Origin: Phytohabitans maris
GTDB taxonomy: Bacteria; Actinomycetota; Actinomycetes; Mycobacteriales; Micromonosporaceae
Assembly (NCBI RefSeq): GCF_031085175.1
Contig: NZ_JAVHUY010000063.1
Location: forward strand, 1-53,154
Length of the DNA: 53,154 nt
Direction: 5' to 3'
The notes under the pieces were generated by a model. That model saw nothing but the letters and a program-made list of their open reading frames with translations. It was not told the origin of the DNA and did not search any database. Below are positions 18,210-27,002 of this stretch, one piece after another (position 1 is the stretch's first letter; every line of letters starts with the position of its first letter). The position numbers and the translations under genes are program-made.

Positions 18210-18872
18210 TCACTGTGGGCGCGTGGCGCTGGTGTGCGCCGCCAGCGCGTCGAGGATCAGATCGAGGCCGAACTCGAACTGGCCGCCGAAATGGTATCCA
18301 GGCTGCTGGACGTGTTGGGTGGCGAACTCGACCAGATGCGGGTAGTCACCCGGCACGAAGCCTTCCATGATCGAGCCTGCGACCGCGTCGGCGGAGTCCG
18401 CACCGTCGAACGGCAGCGACGCCTCCTGAAGCACGAAGCCGTAGACGTACGCATCGACGATCGCGTACGCGTGGGCCGTCATCCGCAGCGAGAATCCCCC
18501 GGCCCGCAGCACGCCGAGCATGGCGTCGTTGTGGCGCAGGGTCGCCGGCCCGGGATTGGTTCGGGTTTCGACCAGGGCCAGCGCCCACGGGTGCCGCGCG
18601 AGGACCGCGCGGGCGGAGAGGGAACGACGGCGCACCTCGGCACGCCAGTCGCCGCCCACCTCGGGCAGTTCGATCTCCGCGAAGACCCGGTCGACGAGGG
18701 CGTCGAGCAGCTCGTCCTTGTTGCGGACGTAGTAGTACAGCGACATCGCCTTGGCGTTCAGCTCGGCGGCCAGCGACCGCATGGTCAACGCCCCCAGACC
18801 GCGTCCATCGGCGATCTCGACCGCGGCCCGCAGCACCCGCTCGCGACTTAGCTGCCGTGCCTGTTCGCCCAC
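18210..18872 (-). CDS. TetR family repressor
   Basis: A 220-residue TetR-type regulator. The DNA-binding domain is RERVLRAAVEIADGRGLGALTMRSLAAEL followed by AMSLYYYVRNKDELL (about residues 10-60); the remainder resembles the TetR C-terminal ligand domain (ARHPWALALVETR, DAYVYGFVLQEASLPF). It diverges from a DUF4386-like membrane protein gene, with a promoter and nested operator in the 100-bp gap, so it very likely represses that gene. The stop lies 25 bp from the convergent GGT gene. Confidence 0.92.
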   Translation of the reverse strand: MGEQARQLSRERVLRAAVEIADGRGLGALTMRSLAAELNAKAMSLYYYVRNKDELLDALVDRVFAEIELPEVGGDWRAEVRRRSLSARAVLARHPWALALVETRTNPGPATLRHNDAMLGVLRAGGFSLRMTAHAYAIVDAYVYGFVLQEASLPFDGADSADAVAGSIMEGFVPGDYPHLVEFATQHVQQPGYHFGGQFEFGLDLILDALAAHTSATRPQ

Positions 18873-18901
18873 AGGTTGGTTCCCGTCTTCCCGACATTCC
18901 G

Positions 18902-18953
18902 TTGACCGGCCTCGCCGCCAAACGTATCGTACTTAGTACCACTTACTTAGTAC
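18902..18953 (+). promoter_or_regulatory. Promoter with nested TetR operator
   Basis: TTGACC (18902-18907), 17 bases, then TATCGT (18925-18930). Overlapping the -10 and running downstream are two copies of TACTTAGTAC (18930-18939 and 18944-18953), 14 bp apart; each is GTAC-like dyad DNA and together they make a larger imperfect palindrome flanked by CGTAC and GTACG. Repressor bound here would block the DUF4386-like gene. Confidence 0.65.
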
Positions 18954-18972
18954 GAGACCTTGAGAGGCGAAG

Positions 18973-19569
18973 ATGTCCGTCCGCACGGCCGGCAGATACG
19001 CCGGTGCGTTCTTCTTGTTGGCATTCGTCTCGTACGGCATCGGCAGCGCTCTGGCCGGCCAGTTCGTCGGGACGGCGCTCGTGGTGCTCAACTCCGTCAT
19101 GGTGGCGGCCATCGGCGTCCTGGTCTTCCGGGCTCTGGGCCGGCAACACCCGAGGACCGCCCGGATATACCTTGTCGCGCGCACCGTGGAAGCGTTCCTG
19201 CTCACCGCCGGGATCGTCCTGCTGGACGCGGCAGGGTCCGGTGCCGCCGACATCGCCTACCAGGCGGCGATGCTGTCGCTGGGGCTGGGCAGCCTGCCGT
19301 TCTGCCTGGCCCTCGATCGGCGGCGATGGCTGCCGACCTGGCTGGCGATCTGGGGATTCGCCGGATACGCACTGCTGGCGACGGGCGCGGCCGCCGAGCT
19401 GACGGGCGCCCCGATCGGCCTCGTCCTGGCGATCCCCGGCGGCCTATTCGAGATCGTCTTCGGCCTGCTGCTACTCCGCCGAGGCTTCGCACCGTCCACC
19501 ACCCAGCCCGGCACCGCCCCCGCCGGAGCGTCGAGCACCGCGGCGGCCCGCACAGCGACTCGCAGCTGA
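18973..19569 (+). CDS. DUF4386-like integral membrane protein
   Basis: A 198-residue membrane protein with about six hydrophobic helices and a polar Ala/Thr tail from about residue 170. GRYAGAFFLLAFVSYGIGSAL is the opening I associate with DUF4386 proteins. Function is not known. Its pairing with a divergent TetR gene and clear operator suggests induction by a small molecule. GAGAGG lies 6 bases before the ATG. Confidence 0.75.
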   Translation: MSVRTAGRYAGAFFLLAFVSYGIGSALAGQFVGTALVVLNSVMVAAIGVLVFRALGRQHPRTARIYLVARTVEAFLLTAGIVLLDAAGSGAADIAYQAAMLSLGLGSLPFCLALDRRRWLPTWLAIWGFAGYALLATGAAAELTGAPIGLVLAIPGGLFEIVFGLLLLRRGFAPSTTQPGTAPAGASSTAAARTATRS

Positions 19570-19609
19570 GCCCGAGTCCGGTCGTAGATCAGGGCGGCAC
19601 CGGGTGACC

Positions 19610-20131
19610 TCAGAAGTCGCCCGCGTCCCGGCGCATCTCGGTGAGTACGTCGATGAGGGTGCCGGCCTCGCGCCGCGATATTCCCGGTTCGGCGAAGACG
19701 GTGGCGTTGAGGTCGTGAGTCGCCGCGTCGGCGAGTTCCCGGCCGCGGTCGAGCAGTTCGACGACGGTGGCGCGCCGGTCGTCCGGGTGCGGCACGCGGC
19801 GGACCAGGCCGGCGGCTTCGAGCCGGTCGACGGCGTTGGTGACGCTGGTGGGGTGGACCTGGAGGCGTTCGCCGATGATGCTCATGGGTAGCGAGCCCTT
19901 GCGGCTGAAGTAGAGGAGCATCAGCACCTCGTAGCGGGCGAATGTGACGCCGTGGGGTTTGAGCGCCGCTTCGACCCTGGCGAGCACGATCTGGTGGGCT
20001 CGCATGAGCGAGGTGACGGCCGCCATGCCGTCGGCGGCGTCGCGCCAGCCGTGGGCGGCCCAGAGACGGCGGGCCTCCGCGATGGGGTCGAGTGGCAGTC
20101 CGGGCACGAAGGTCAGCGTAACGGGCGACAC
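19610..20131 (-). CDS. MarR family regulator, probable controller of icmF
   Basis: A ~173-residue MarR-type winged-helix repressor. ALKPHGVTFARYEVLMLLYF, LPMSIIGERLQVHPTSVTNAVDRLEAAGLV (recognition helix) and the wing RRVPHPDDRRATVVEL are clear. I chose GTG 20131 rather than TTG 20149, because the TTG lies inside the palindrome proposed as its operator. It diverges from icmF, 59 bp away. MarR proteins beside acyl-CoA enzymes often respond to acyl-CoA or aromatic ligands. Confidence 0.9.
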   Translation of the reverse strand: MSPVTLTFVPGLPLDPIAEARRLWAAHGWRDAADGMAAVTSLMRAHQIVLARVEAALKPHGVTFARYEVLMLLYFSRKGSLPMSIIGERLQVHPTSVTNAVDRLEAAGLVRRVPHPDDRRATVVELLDRGRELADAATHDLNATVFAEPGISRREAGTLIDVLTEMRRDAGDF

Positions 20132-20142
20132 AGATATGCGGG

Positions 20143-20159
20143 CGTCCAAAATATGGACG
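20143..20159. promoter_or_regulatory. MarR-type palindrome between marR and icmF
   Basis: CGTCCA (20143-20148) and TGGACG (20154-20159) are perfect inverted arms around AAATA. The right arm coincides with the -35 of the proposed icmF promoter, so binding would shut off icmF and probably the regulator itself. Confidence 0.6.
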
Positions 20160-20183
20160 TCAGATAGTTGGTCGTCCTAGCAT
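20154..20183 (+). promoter_or_regulatory. Candidate icmF promoter giving a leaderless mRNA
   Basis: TGGACG (20154-20159), 18 bases, TAGCAT (20178-20183). A start 7-8 bases later coincides with the icmF ATG at 20191, and the short leader has no Shine-Dalgarno sequence. Leaderless mRNAs are common in actinobacteria. Confidence 0.45.
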
Positions 20184-20190
20184 CTCGGTC

Positions 20191-23100
20191 ATGAGTCTCC
20201 ACGCGCCGACCCACCCCGTACGGTTCGTGACGGCGGCCAGCCTCTTCGACGGGCACGATGCCGCTATCAACGTGATGCGCCGGCTGCTGCAGGGCCAGGG
20301 CGCGGAGGTCGTACACCTGGGCCACGACCGCGGCGTGGAGGAGGTCGTCACCGCGGCGCTCCAGGAGGACGTCCAGGGCATCGCCGTTTCGTCGTACCAG
20401 GGCGGTCACGTGGAGTACTTCGAGTACCTGGCGGACCGTCTCGCCGAGCGCGGCGCCGGCCACGTCCGGATCTACGGCGGTGGCGGCGGCACGATCGTGC
20501 CGGAGGAGGTCGCCCGGCTCGCCGCGCGGGGCGTGCGGATCTTCACGCCGCAGGACGGGCAGCGCCTGGGCCTGCCCGGCATGATCAACGAACTGATCCG
20601 CGAGTGCGACGTGGACACGTCCGGCCAGCGGGTCGACCTCGCCGCGCTGCTGGCCGGTGAGGAGACCGCGCTGGCCCGCGCGATCACGGTCCTGCAGGCC
20701 GGCGCCGACCCGGCCCTGGCGGCGGCGGTCGGCGAGGCGGCGGACCAGCGCGCGGTCCCGGTGCTGGGCATCACCGGCACGGGCGGGTCGGGCAAGTCGT
20801 CGCTGACCGACGAGCTGGTGCGGCGGCTGCGCCGGGACGCCGAAGACAAGCTGCGGGTGGCGGTCATCGCGATCGACCCGACCCGCCGGCGCGGGCGCGG
20901 GGCGCTGCTCGGCGACCGGATCCGGATGAACAGCATCGCGCCCGGCGTCGTGTACTTCCGGTCGCTGGCCACCCGCCGCCAGGACGGCACGGTGCCCGAT
21001 CACCTCGCCGACGTGATCGCGGCGTGCAAGGCCGCCGGCAACGACCTCGTCATCGTGGAGACGCCGGGCGTCGGGCAGGGCGACGCCGCCATCACCTCGT
21101 ACTCGACCGTCTCGCTGTATGTCATGACGCCGGACTTCGGCGCCGCCAGCCAGCTCGAAAAGATCGACATGCTCGACCTGGCCGACGTCGTGGCCATCAA
21201 CAAGTTCGAGCGCCGGGGTGGCGAGGACGCCCGCCGCGACGTGGCCCGGCAGCTGGTGCGCAACCGGGAGAGCTTCGGCACCCCGTGGCAGGAGATGCCG
21301 GTCTTCGGGACGAGCGCCGCGCGGTACGGCGACGACGGGGTGACCGCCCTCTACCACCACCTCAAGGACCTGCTGTTGGCGCACGGGCTGCCCGCTTTCC
21401 CCGGTGTGCTGGACTCCGTCGCGGGCCGGGTCTCCACCGGGCTCACGTCCGCCCTGCCGGCGGGGCGGGAGCGTTACCTGAGCGAGGTGGCCGAGGCCGT
21501 GCGCGGATACCACGCGACGACGGGGGCGCAGGCCGCCGTGGCCCGGCGCCGGCAGCATCTCGCCACGACCCGCGAGCTGCTGCCGGAAGACGGGGCGGTC
21601 GCCGGCTTGCTGGAGGCCACCGAACGCGAGCTCGCCGGCGACGTACGCGAGCTGCTCGACCAATGGCCGGCGACCCGCGCGGCGTACCAGGCGGACGAGC
21701 TCGTCTACCGCGTGCGGGACGCCGAGATCCGGGCCCCGCTGACCCGGCAGACCCTGTCCGGCAGCCGGATCCCGCGGGTCGCGGTGCCGCGGGTGGAGGA
21801 CCACGGCGAGCTGGTGCGGTTCCTGCGGGCGGAGAACCTGCCCGGTGCCTTCCCGTTCACCGCCGGGGTGTTCCCGCTCAAGCGGACGGGCGAGGCGCCG
21901 GCCCGCATGTTCGCGGGGGAAGGCGACGCGTTCCGCACCAACCGGCGCTTCCACCTGCTCAGCGCCGACCAGCCCGCCACGCGCCTGTCGACCGCGTTCG
22001 ACTCGGTGACGCTGTACGGCCGCGATCCCGAGCTCCGGCCCGACGTCTACGGCAAGGTCGGCACGTCCGGGGTGTCGATCGCGACGCTCGACGACATGCG
22101 CGAGCTGTACGCGGGCTTCGACCTCTGCGACCCCAAGACCTCGGTCTCCATGACGATCAACGGGCCGGCGCCGACGATCCTCGCGATGTTCCTCAACGCC
22201 GCGATCGACCAGCAGACGGCCGCGTTCACCGCCGCACACGGGCGCGACCCGGACGAGGACGAGCTGGCCGCCATCCGCGCCCGCACGCTCTCGACCGTGC
22301 GGGGCACCGTGCAGGCCGACATCCTCAAGGAGGACCAGGGGCAGAACACCTGCATCTTCTCCACCGAGTTCGCGCTGCGGTGCATGGCCGACGTGCAGCA
22401 GTGGTTCATCGCGAACCGGGTGCGCAACTTCTACTCGATCAGCATCAGCGGCTACCACATCGCCGAGGCCGGGGCCAACCCGATCAGCCAGCTCGCGTTC
22501 ACGCTCGCGAACGGGTTCACGTACGTCGAGGCGTACCGCGCCCGCGGCATGGCCGTCGACGATTTCGCGCCCAACCTGTCGTTCTTCTTCTCCAACGGGA
22601 TGGACGCCGAGTACACGGTGATCGGCCGCGTGGCGCGGCGGATATGGGCGATCGCGATGCGCGAGCTGTACGGGGCCGGCGAGCGGTCGCAGAAGCTCAA
22701 ATACCACATCCAGACGTCGGGCCGGTCGCTGCACGCGCAGGAGATGGACTTCAACGACATCCGCACCACCCTGCAGGCGCTGTGCGCGATCTACGACAAT
22801 GCCAACAGCTTGCACACCAACGCCTACGACGAGGCGGTGACCACGCCGACCGCGCAGTCGGTACGCCGCGCGCTCGCCATCCAGATGATCATCGACGCCG
22901 AGTGGGGGCTGGCCGCCACCGAGAACGCGCTCCAGGGTTCGTACATCGTGGACACCCTGACCGACCTCGTCGAGGAGGCGGTGCTCGCCGAGTTCGACCA
23001 GATGTCACAGCGCGGCGGCGTCCTCGGCGCCATGGAGACCGGCTACCAGCGCGGCCGCATCCAGGACGAGTCGATGCTCTACGAGCAGCGCAAGCACGAC

Positions 23101-23403
23101 GGCTCGCTGCCCATCATCGGCGTCAACACCTTCCTGGGTACGGCCGAGAGCGAGACGGCCACCACGACGCTGGAGCTGGCCCGGGCCACCGAGGCGGAGA
23201 AACGGTCGCAGATCGAGCGCCTCGCCGACTTCAAGGCACGGCACGCGGCCGACGCTCCCGCCGCCCTCGACCGGCTCAAGGCGGCAGCCAGCACGGGCGG
23301 CAACACGTTCGAAGCGCTGATGGACGCCGTCCGGCACTGCACGCTCGGCCAGATCACCGAGGCGTTCTTCGAGGTCGGCGGCCAGTACCGGCGGAATGTC
23401 TGA
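20191..23403 (+). CDS. icmF: Fused isobutyryl-CoA mutase IcmF
   Basis: A 1070-residue adenosylcobalamin enzyme interconverting isobutyryl-CoA and n-butyryl-CoA. Order: B12-binding domain with DGHD (20-23, His22 the cobalt ligand), a MeaI-like G-protein chaperone with P-loop GTGGSGKS at 196-203, then the mutase barrel. Two residues decide specificity. Phe574 (RMFAGEG) and Gln718 (GQNTCIF) match the Phe/Gln pair of true IcmF, against Tyr/Arg of methylmalonyl-CoA mutase. A single fused chain without separate subunits is also IcmF-like. Downstream are an ACAD and a thiolase, so butyryl-CoA could go on to acetyl-CoA. It would serve valine or branched-chain catabolism. Regulation is probably by the divergent MarR protein. 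Confidence 0.96.
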   Translation: MSLHAPTHPVRFVTAASLFDGHDAAINVMRRLLQGQGAEVVHLGHDRGVEEVVTAALQEDVQGIAVSSYQGGHVEYFEYLADRLAERGAGHVRIYGGGGGTIVPEEVARLAARGVRIFTPQDGQRLGLPGMINELIRECDVDTSGQRVDLAALLAGEETALARAITVLQAGADPALAAAVGEAADQRAVPVLGITGTGGSGKSSLTDELVRRLRRDAEDKLRVAVIAIDPTRRRGRGALLGDRIRMNSIAPGVVYFRSLATRRQDGTVPDHLADVIAACKAAGNDLVIVETPGVGQGDAAITSYSTVSLYVMTPDFGAASQLEKIDMLDLADVVAINKFERRGGEDARRDVARQLVRNRESFGTPWQEMPVFGTSAARYGDDGVTALYHHLKDLLLAHGLPAFPGVLDSVAGRVSTGLTSALPAGRERYLSEVAEAVRGYHATTGAQAAVARRRQHLATTRELLPEDGAVAGLLEATERELAGDVRELLDQWPATRAAYQADELVYRVRDAEIRAPLTRQTLSGSRIPRVAVPRVEDHGELVRFLRAENLPGAFPFTAGVFPLKRTGEAPARMFAGEGDAFRTNRRFHLLSADQPATRLSTAFDSVTLYGRDPELRPDVYGKVGTSGVSIATLDDMRELYAGFDLCDPKTSVSMTINGPAPTILAMFLNAAIDQQTAAFTAAHGRDPDEDELAAIRARTLSTVRGTVQADILKEDQGQNTCIFSTEFALRCMADVQQWFIANRVRNFYSISISGYHIAEAGANPISQLAFTLANGFTYVEAYRARGMAVDDFAPNLSFFFSNGMDAEYTVIGRVARRIWAIAMRELYGAGERSQKLKYHIQTSGRSLHAQEMDFNDIRTTLQALCAIYDNANSLHTNAYDEAVTTPTAQSVRRALAIQMIIDAEWGLAATENALQGSYIVDTLTDLVEEAVLAEFDQMSQRGGVLGAMETGYQRGRIQDESMLYEQRKHDGSLPIIGVNTFLGTAESETATTTLELARATEAEKRSQIERLADFKARHAADAPAALDRLKAAASTGGNTFEALMDAVRHCTLGQITEAFFEVGGQYRRNV

Positions 23404-23431
23404 AGGCCGGCCAGATGAGGGAGAAGCGGTC

Positions 23432-24595
23432 GTGAGTGGATCCACATTCGACCTCTACCAGCTGCCGGAGAGGTACCAGGAGTTGCGGGACGTGGTCCGC
23501 ACGCTGGCCGACAACAAGATCGCCCCGCACGCGGCCGACGTGGACGAGCGGTCCCGGTTTCCGATCGAGGCGTACGACGCGTTGCGAGCCGCCGACCTCC
23601 ACGCTCCACACATCGCGGAGGAGTACGACGGAGCCGGTGCCGACGCGCTGGCGACCTGCGTCGTGATCGAGGAGATCGCGCGTGCGTGCGCTTCCTCCGC
23701 ACTGATCCCCGCGGTCAACAAGCTGGGCACCCTGCCCCTGATCCTGGCCGGCTCCGCCGAGATCAAGCGTCGCTACCTGCCGGTCGTGGCACGGGGCGAG
23801 GCGATGTTCTCGTACGGACTCTCCGAACGGGAGGCCGGCTCGGACACCGCGAGCATGCGCACCCGCGCGGTCGCCGACGGCGACGGCTGGGTGCTGAGCG
23901 GTCAGAAGTCCTGGATCACCAACGCGGGTGTCTCCCACTACTACACCGTGCTGGCGGTCACCGACCCGGACGGGCAGCGCGGCCGCAACGTCACCGCGTT
24001 CGTGGTGGAGGATGGCGACCGCGGCTTCTCCGTCGGCGAGCCGGAACGCAAGTTGGGCATCAAGGGCTCCCCCACCCGGGAACTGTTCTTCGACGAGGTC
24101 CGCATCGGCGACGACCGCAGGATCGGCCAGGTCGGCGACGGCCTGAAGATCGCCCTCCGGACCCTCGACCACACCCGGATAACGATCGGCGCGCAGGCCG
24201 TCGGCATCGCTCAAGGCGCTCTCGACCACACCGTGGCGTACGTCAAGCAGCGGCGCCAGTTCGGCAAGGCGGTCGCGGAGTTCCAAGGCGTACAGTTCAT
24301 GCTCGCCGACATGGCGATGACGTTGCAGGCGGCCCGCCAGACGGTATACGCCGCCGCGGCCAAGTCGGAACGCGAGGACGCCGACCTGTCGTTCTTCGGC
24401 GCCGCCGCCAAGTGCTACGCCTCCGACGTTGCGATGCGGATCACCGTCGACGCGGTGCAGCTGCTCGGGGGCGCCGGCTACGTCAAGGACTTCCCGCTGG
24501 AACGCATGATGCGCGACGCCAAAATCACCCAGATCTATGAAGGCACCAACCAGATACAACGCCTCGTCATGGCCCGCCACCTCCTGCGTACGTGA
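23432..24595 (+). CDS. Acyl-CoA dehydrogenase, short-chain type
   Basis: A 387-residue classical ACAD. FSYGLSEREAGSDTASMRTRA and WVLSGQKSWITNAG form the flavin region, RQFGKAVAEFQGVQFMLADM the helix, and QIYEGTNQIQRLVMARHLL holds the catalytic glutamate in its usual place. I start it at GTG 23432, with GAGGGAGAAG upstream; an ATG at 23396 overlapping the icmF stop would add 12 residues. After IcmF it most simply oxidises butyryl-CoA to crotonyl-CoA, but other short or branched acyl-CoAs are possible. Confidence 0.93.
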   Translation: MSGSTFDLYQLPERYQELRDVVRTLADNKIAPHAADVDERSRFPIEAYDALRAADLHAPHIAEEYDGAGADALATCVVIEEIARACASSALIPAVNKLGTLPLILAGSAEIKRRYLPVVARGEAMFSYGLSEREAGSDTASMRTRAVADGDGWVLSGQKSWITNAGVSHYYTVLAVTDPDGQRGRNVTAFVVEDGDRGFSVGEPERKLGIKGSPTRELFFDEVRIGDDRRIGQVGDGLKIALRTLDHTRITIGAQAVGIAQGALDHTVAYVKQRRQFGKAVAEFQGVQFMLADMAMTLQAARQTVYAAAAKSEREDADLSFFGAAAKCYASDVAMRITVDAVQLLGGAGYVKDFPLERMMRDAKITQIYEGTNQIQRLVMARHLLRT

Positions 24596-24652
24596 CCGCG
24601 GCTCGCCGCACAGTGTGACGATCGCTCTGCCTACCCATCGGAAGGACGCCCC

Positions 24653-25837
24653 ATGACCGCAGCCGAAAAGATCCTCATCCTGGATGGCGCCCGCACGCCG
24701 ATCGGAAGCTTCGGCGGGGTGTTCAAGGACGTGCCCGGCTACGAGCTGGGCGCGGTGGCCGCGAAGGAAGCGCTGCGTCGATCCGCCGTCGACGCCGCCG
24801 ACATCGACGAGGTCGTCATGGGCTGCATCGGTCAGGTCGGCCCCGACGCGTACAACGCGCGGCGCGTCGCGCTGGCCGCCGGCCTCCCCACGAGCACACC
24901 CGCGTACACCGTGAACCGGCTCTGCGGATCCGGCCTGCAGGCGATCTGGTCCGCCGCGATGCAGATGCGCTGGGGCGGCGTCGACCTCGCCCTGGCTGGC
25001 GGCGACGAATCCATGACGCGGATGCCGTTCTACGACTTCGACGCGCGCACCGGCTACAAGCTCGGCAACCACACCCTCGTCGACGGCACCGTCATGATGC
25101 TCACCGATCCCTTCCACCACATCCACATGGGAGTCACCGCCGAGAACGTGGCCAAGAGATACGACGTGTCGCGGCAGGCTCAGGACGACTTCGCGTGCCT
25201 CTCCCAACAGCGCGCCGCCTCCCCCGCGGCCAAGGCCGCGTTCGCCGAGGAGATCGTGCCCGTCGAGGTCGGTGGCCGGAAGCCGCACACCGTATCGGTC
25301 GACGAGCACCCCAAGCCGGAAACCACCATCGAGGTACTCGCCTCGCTACGCCCGGCGTTCACAAAGGACGGTACCGTCACCGCCGGCAACGCCTCCGGCA
25401 TCAACGACGGGGCCGCGGCCGTCGTCCTCGCCCGGGAGTCGGTAGCGGCCGAACGCGGTCTGCCCGGCCTCGTCACGCTCGAAGCCGTCACCACCGCGGC
25501 GCTGGAGCCCGAGCTGATGGGCTACGCGCCCACACCCGCCCTCCAGAAGCTCTTCAAACAGACCGGCACCCAACCCGGCGACATCGACATCGTCGAGCTC
25601 AACGAGGCCTTCGCCGCCCAGGCCGTCGCCGTCATCCGCGACGCCAAGCTCGACCCGGAACGGACCAACCCGTACGGCGGCGCCATCGCGCTGGGCCACC
25701 CGGTCGGCGCCACCGGCGCCATCCTCACCATCCGCGTCGCCAAACACCTCCAGCGCACGGACGGCGAGCTCGGCATCGTCACCATGTGCATCGGCGGCGG
25801 GCAGGCCCTGGCCGCGTTGTTCCGCCGAGCCTCCTGA
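24653..25837 (+). CDS. Acetyl-CoA C-acyltransferase (thiolase)
   Basis: A 394-residue thiolase that splits 3-ketoacyl-CoA with CoA, or condenses two acetyl-CoA. NRLCGSGLQAIWSAAMQM has the nucleophilic cysteine (about 91), GGAIALGHPVGATGA the histidine, and MCIGGGQALAALFRR the second cysteine. It ends the icmF operon, where it could cleave acetoacetyl-CoA from butyryl-CoA. The enoyl-CoA hydratase and 3-hydroxyacyl-CoA dehydrogenase needed in between are not in this operon. GGAAGGA lies before the ATG. Confidence 0.95.
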   Translation: MTAAEKILILDGARTPIGSFGGVFKDVPGYELGAVAAKEALRRSAVDAADIDEVVMGCIGQVGPDAYNARRVALAAGLPTSTPAYTVNRLCGSGLQAIWSAAMQMRWGGVDLALAGGDESMTRMPFYDFDARTGYKLGNHTLVDGTVMMLTDPFHHIHMGVTAENVAKRYDVSRQAQDDFACLSQQRAASPAAKAAFAEEIVPVEVGGRKPHTVSVDEHPKPETTIEVLASLRPAFTKDGTVTAGNASGINDGAAAVVLARESVAAERGLPGLVTLEAVTTAALEPELMGYAPTPALQKLFKQTGTQPGDIDIVELNEAFAAQAVAVIRDAKLDPERTNPYGGAIALGHPVGATGAILTIRVAKHLQRTDGELGIVTMCIGGGQALAALFRRAS

Positions 25838-25853
25838 CGGCTCCGCCGGCTCC

Positions 25854-26963
25854 CTACGCCGGGACGAGCACCGTACGGCCGGGCACCCCGTCCCGTAGGT
25901 CCCGCAGCGCGAGGTTCACCTCGCTCATCGGGCGGGTCCGGGTGACCAGCTCGTCGAGCTTGAACCGTCCGGCCAGGTACAGCTCCACGATGCGCGGGAA
26001 GTCCTGCCAGGGCCGGGCCCAGGCCATCCCCCCGCGGGTGACGGACTTGGTGATGGACGCGGGGTAGCTGACCTCACTGCCGGGCGGGGCGAGGCCGACG
26101 ATGGTCAGCTGGCCGCCGTTCGCCGTCGCGTCGAAGGCTTGCCGGATCGTCACGGGCGTGGAGACCGCCTCGAACCCGAAGTCGACGCCCCGGCCACCGG
26201 TCAGCGACAGCACCTGCGCCACCCAGTCCGGCGCCGAGGCGTCGACGGTGTGCGTCGCGCCGAACAGCTCCGCCGTGGCCAGCTTCGCCGCCCCGATGTC
26301 GACCGCGATGATCGTCGTCGCGGCGGCCAGAAACGCCGACTGGATGACGTTCAGACCCACGCCGCCCGCGCCGACGACGAGGACGGAGGCACCCGGATGC
26401 ACCTTCGCCACGTTGAAGACGGCGCTGTAGCCGGTGGTGACGCCGCAGCCGATCAGGCAGGCCCGGTCGAGCGGCATGTCCGCACGGACCTTCACGCAGC
26501 CGCTCTCCGGTACCACGATGGCGTCGGCGAACGACGAGCAGTACGCCATGTGGTGGACCGCCCGCCCGTCCACGGAGAACCTGGTGGTGCCGTCGGCCAG
26601 GTAGCCCTGGTGCAGCTCGGCACAGCGCGCCGGCCGGCCGGAGCGGCAGGTCGGGCAGCGGCCACAGCCCGGGTAGATGTTGATGATCACGTGGTCGCCG
26701 GGGGCCACCGCCCGGACGTCGGAGCCGACCCGCTCGACGACGCCCGCGGCCTCGTGGCCCGGGATGATCGGCAACGGCGGCCGCCGCGCGCCGTGCGGGC
26801 CGGGAATCTCCAGGCTTCCGTCGACCAGGTGCAGGTCGGACCCGCACAGTCCGCTCGCCGCGACCCGCACCACCACCTCGTCCGCCCGGGGTGCGTCGAG
26901 TGAGACCGTCACCAGCTCCAGCGGACCGGGCGGGGCGTACAGCACCGCGGCCTGGATCTCCAC
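25854..26963 (-). CDS. Zinc-dependent alcohol dehydrogenase (MDR family)
   Basis: A 369-residue medium-chain dehydrogenase. Catalytic zinc residues are in GLCGSDLHLVDG and PGHEAAG; the structural zinc loop is YPGCGRCPTCRSGRPARC; the NAD fold has VLVVGAGGVGLNVIQ. It starts at GTG 26963 with GGGAGG 5 bases upstream. It is the last gene of the long minus-strand operon that begins with the second Liv importer, 39 bp after a CoA ligase, so it probably oxidises a pathway alcohol to a ketone or aldehyde. It is convergent with the thiolase gene, with 16 bp between stops. Confidence 0.92.
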   Translation of the reverse strand: MEIQAAVLYAPPGPLELVTVSLDAPRADEVVVRVAASGLCGSDLHLVDGSLEIPGPHGARRPPLPIIPGHEAAGVVERVGSDVRAVAPGDHVIINIYPGCGRCPTCRSGRPARCAELHQGYLADGTTRFSVDGRAVHHMAYCSSFADAIVVPESGCVKVRADMPLDRACLIGCGVTTGYSAVFNVAKVHPGASVLVVGAGGVGLNVIQSAFLAAATTIIAVDIGAAKLATAELFGATHTVDASAPDWVAQVLSLTGGRGVDFGFEAVSTPVTIRQAFDATANGGQLTIVGLAPPGSEVSYPASITKSVTRGGMAWARPWQDFPRIVELYLAGRFKLDELVTRTRPMSEVNLALRDLRDGVPGRTVLVPA

Positions 26964-27002
26964 CTACGCCTCCCATCGCCAGGATCTACATGAGACTGTG
27001 GC

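Noticed and set aside
20132-20149. TTG 20149 as start of the MarR gene.
   Set aside because: It lies inside the palindrome that is the likely operator; GTG 20131 is in frame and clear of it.
20113-22815. A 900-residue open frame antisense to icmF.
   Set aside because: Shadow of icmF, whose B12, P-loop and mutase motifs are certain.
20191-23403. Pivalyl-CoA mutase or methylmalonyl-CoA mutase instead of IcmF.
   Set aside because: The specificity positions are Phe574 and Gln718, as in authentic isobutyryl-CoA mutase.
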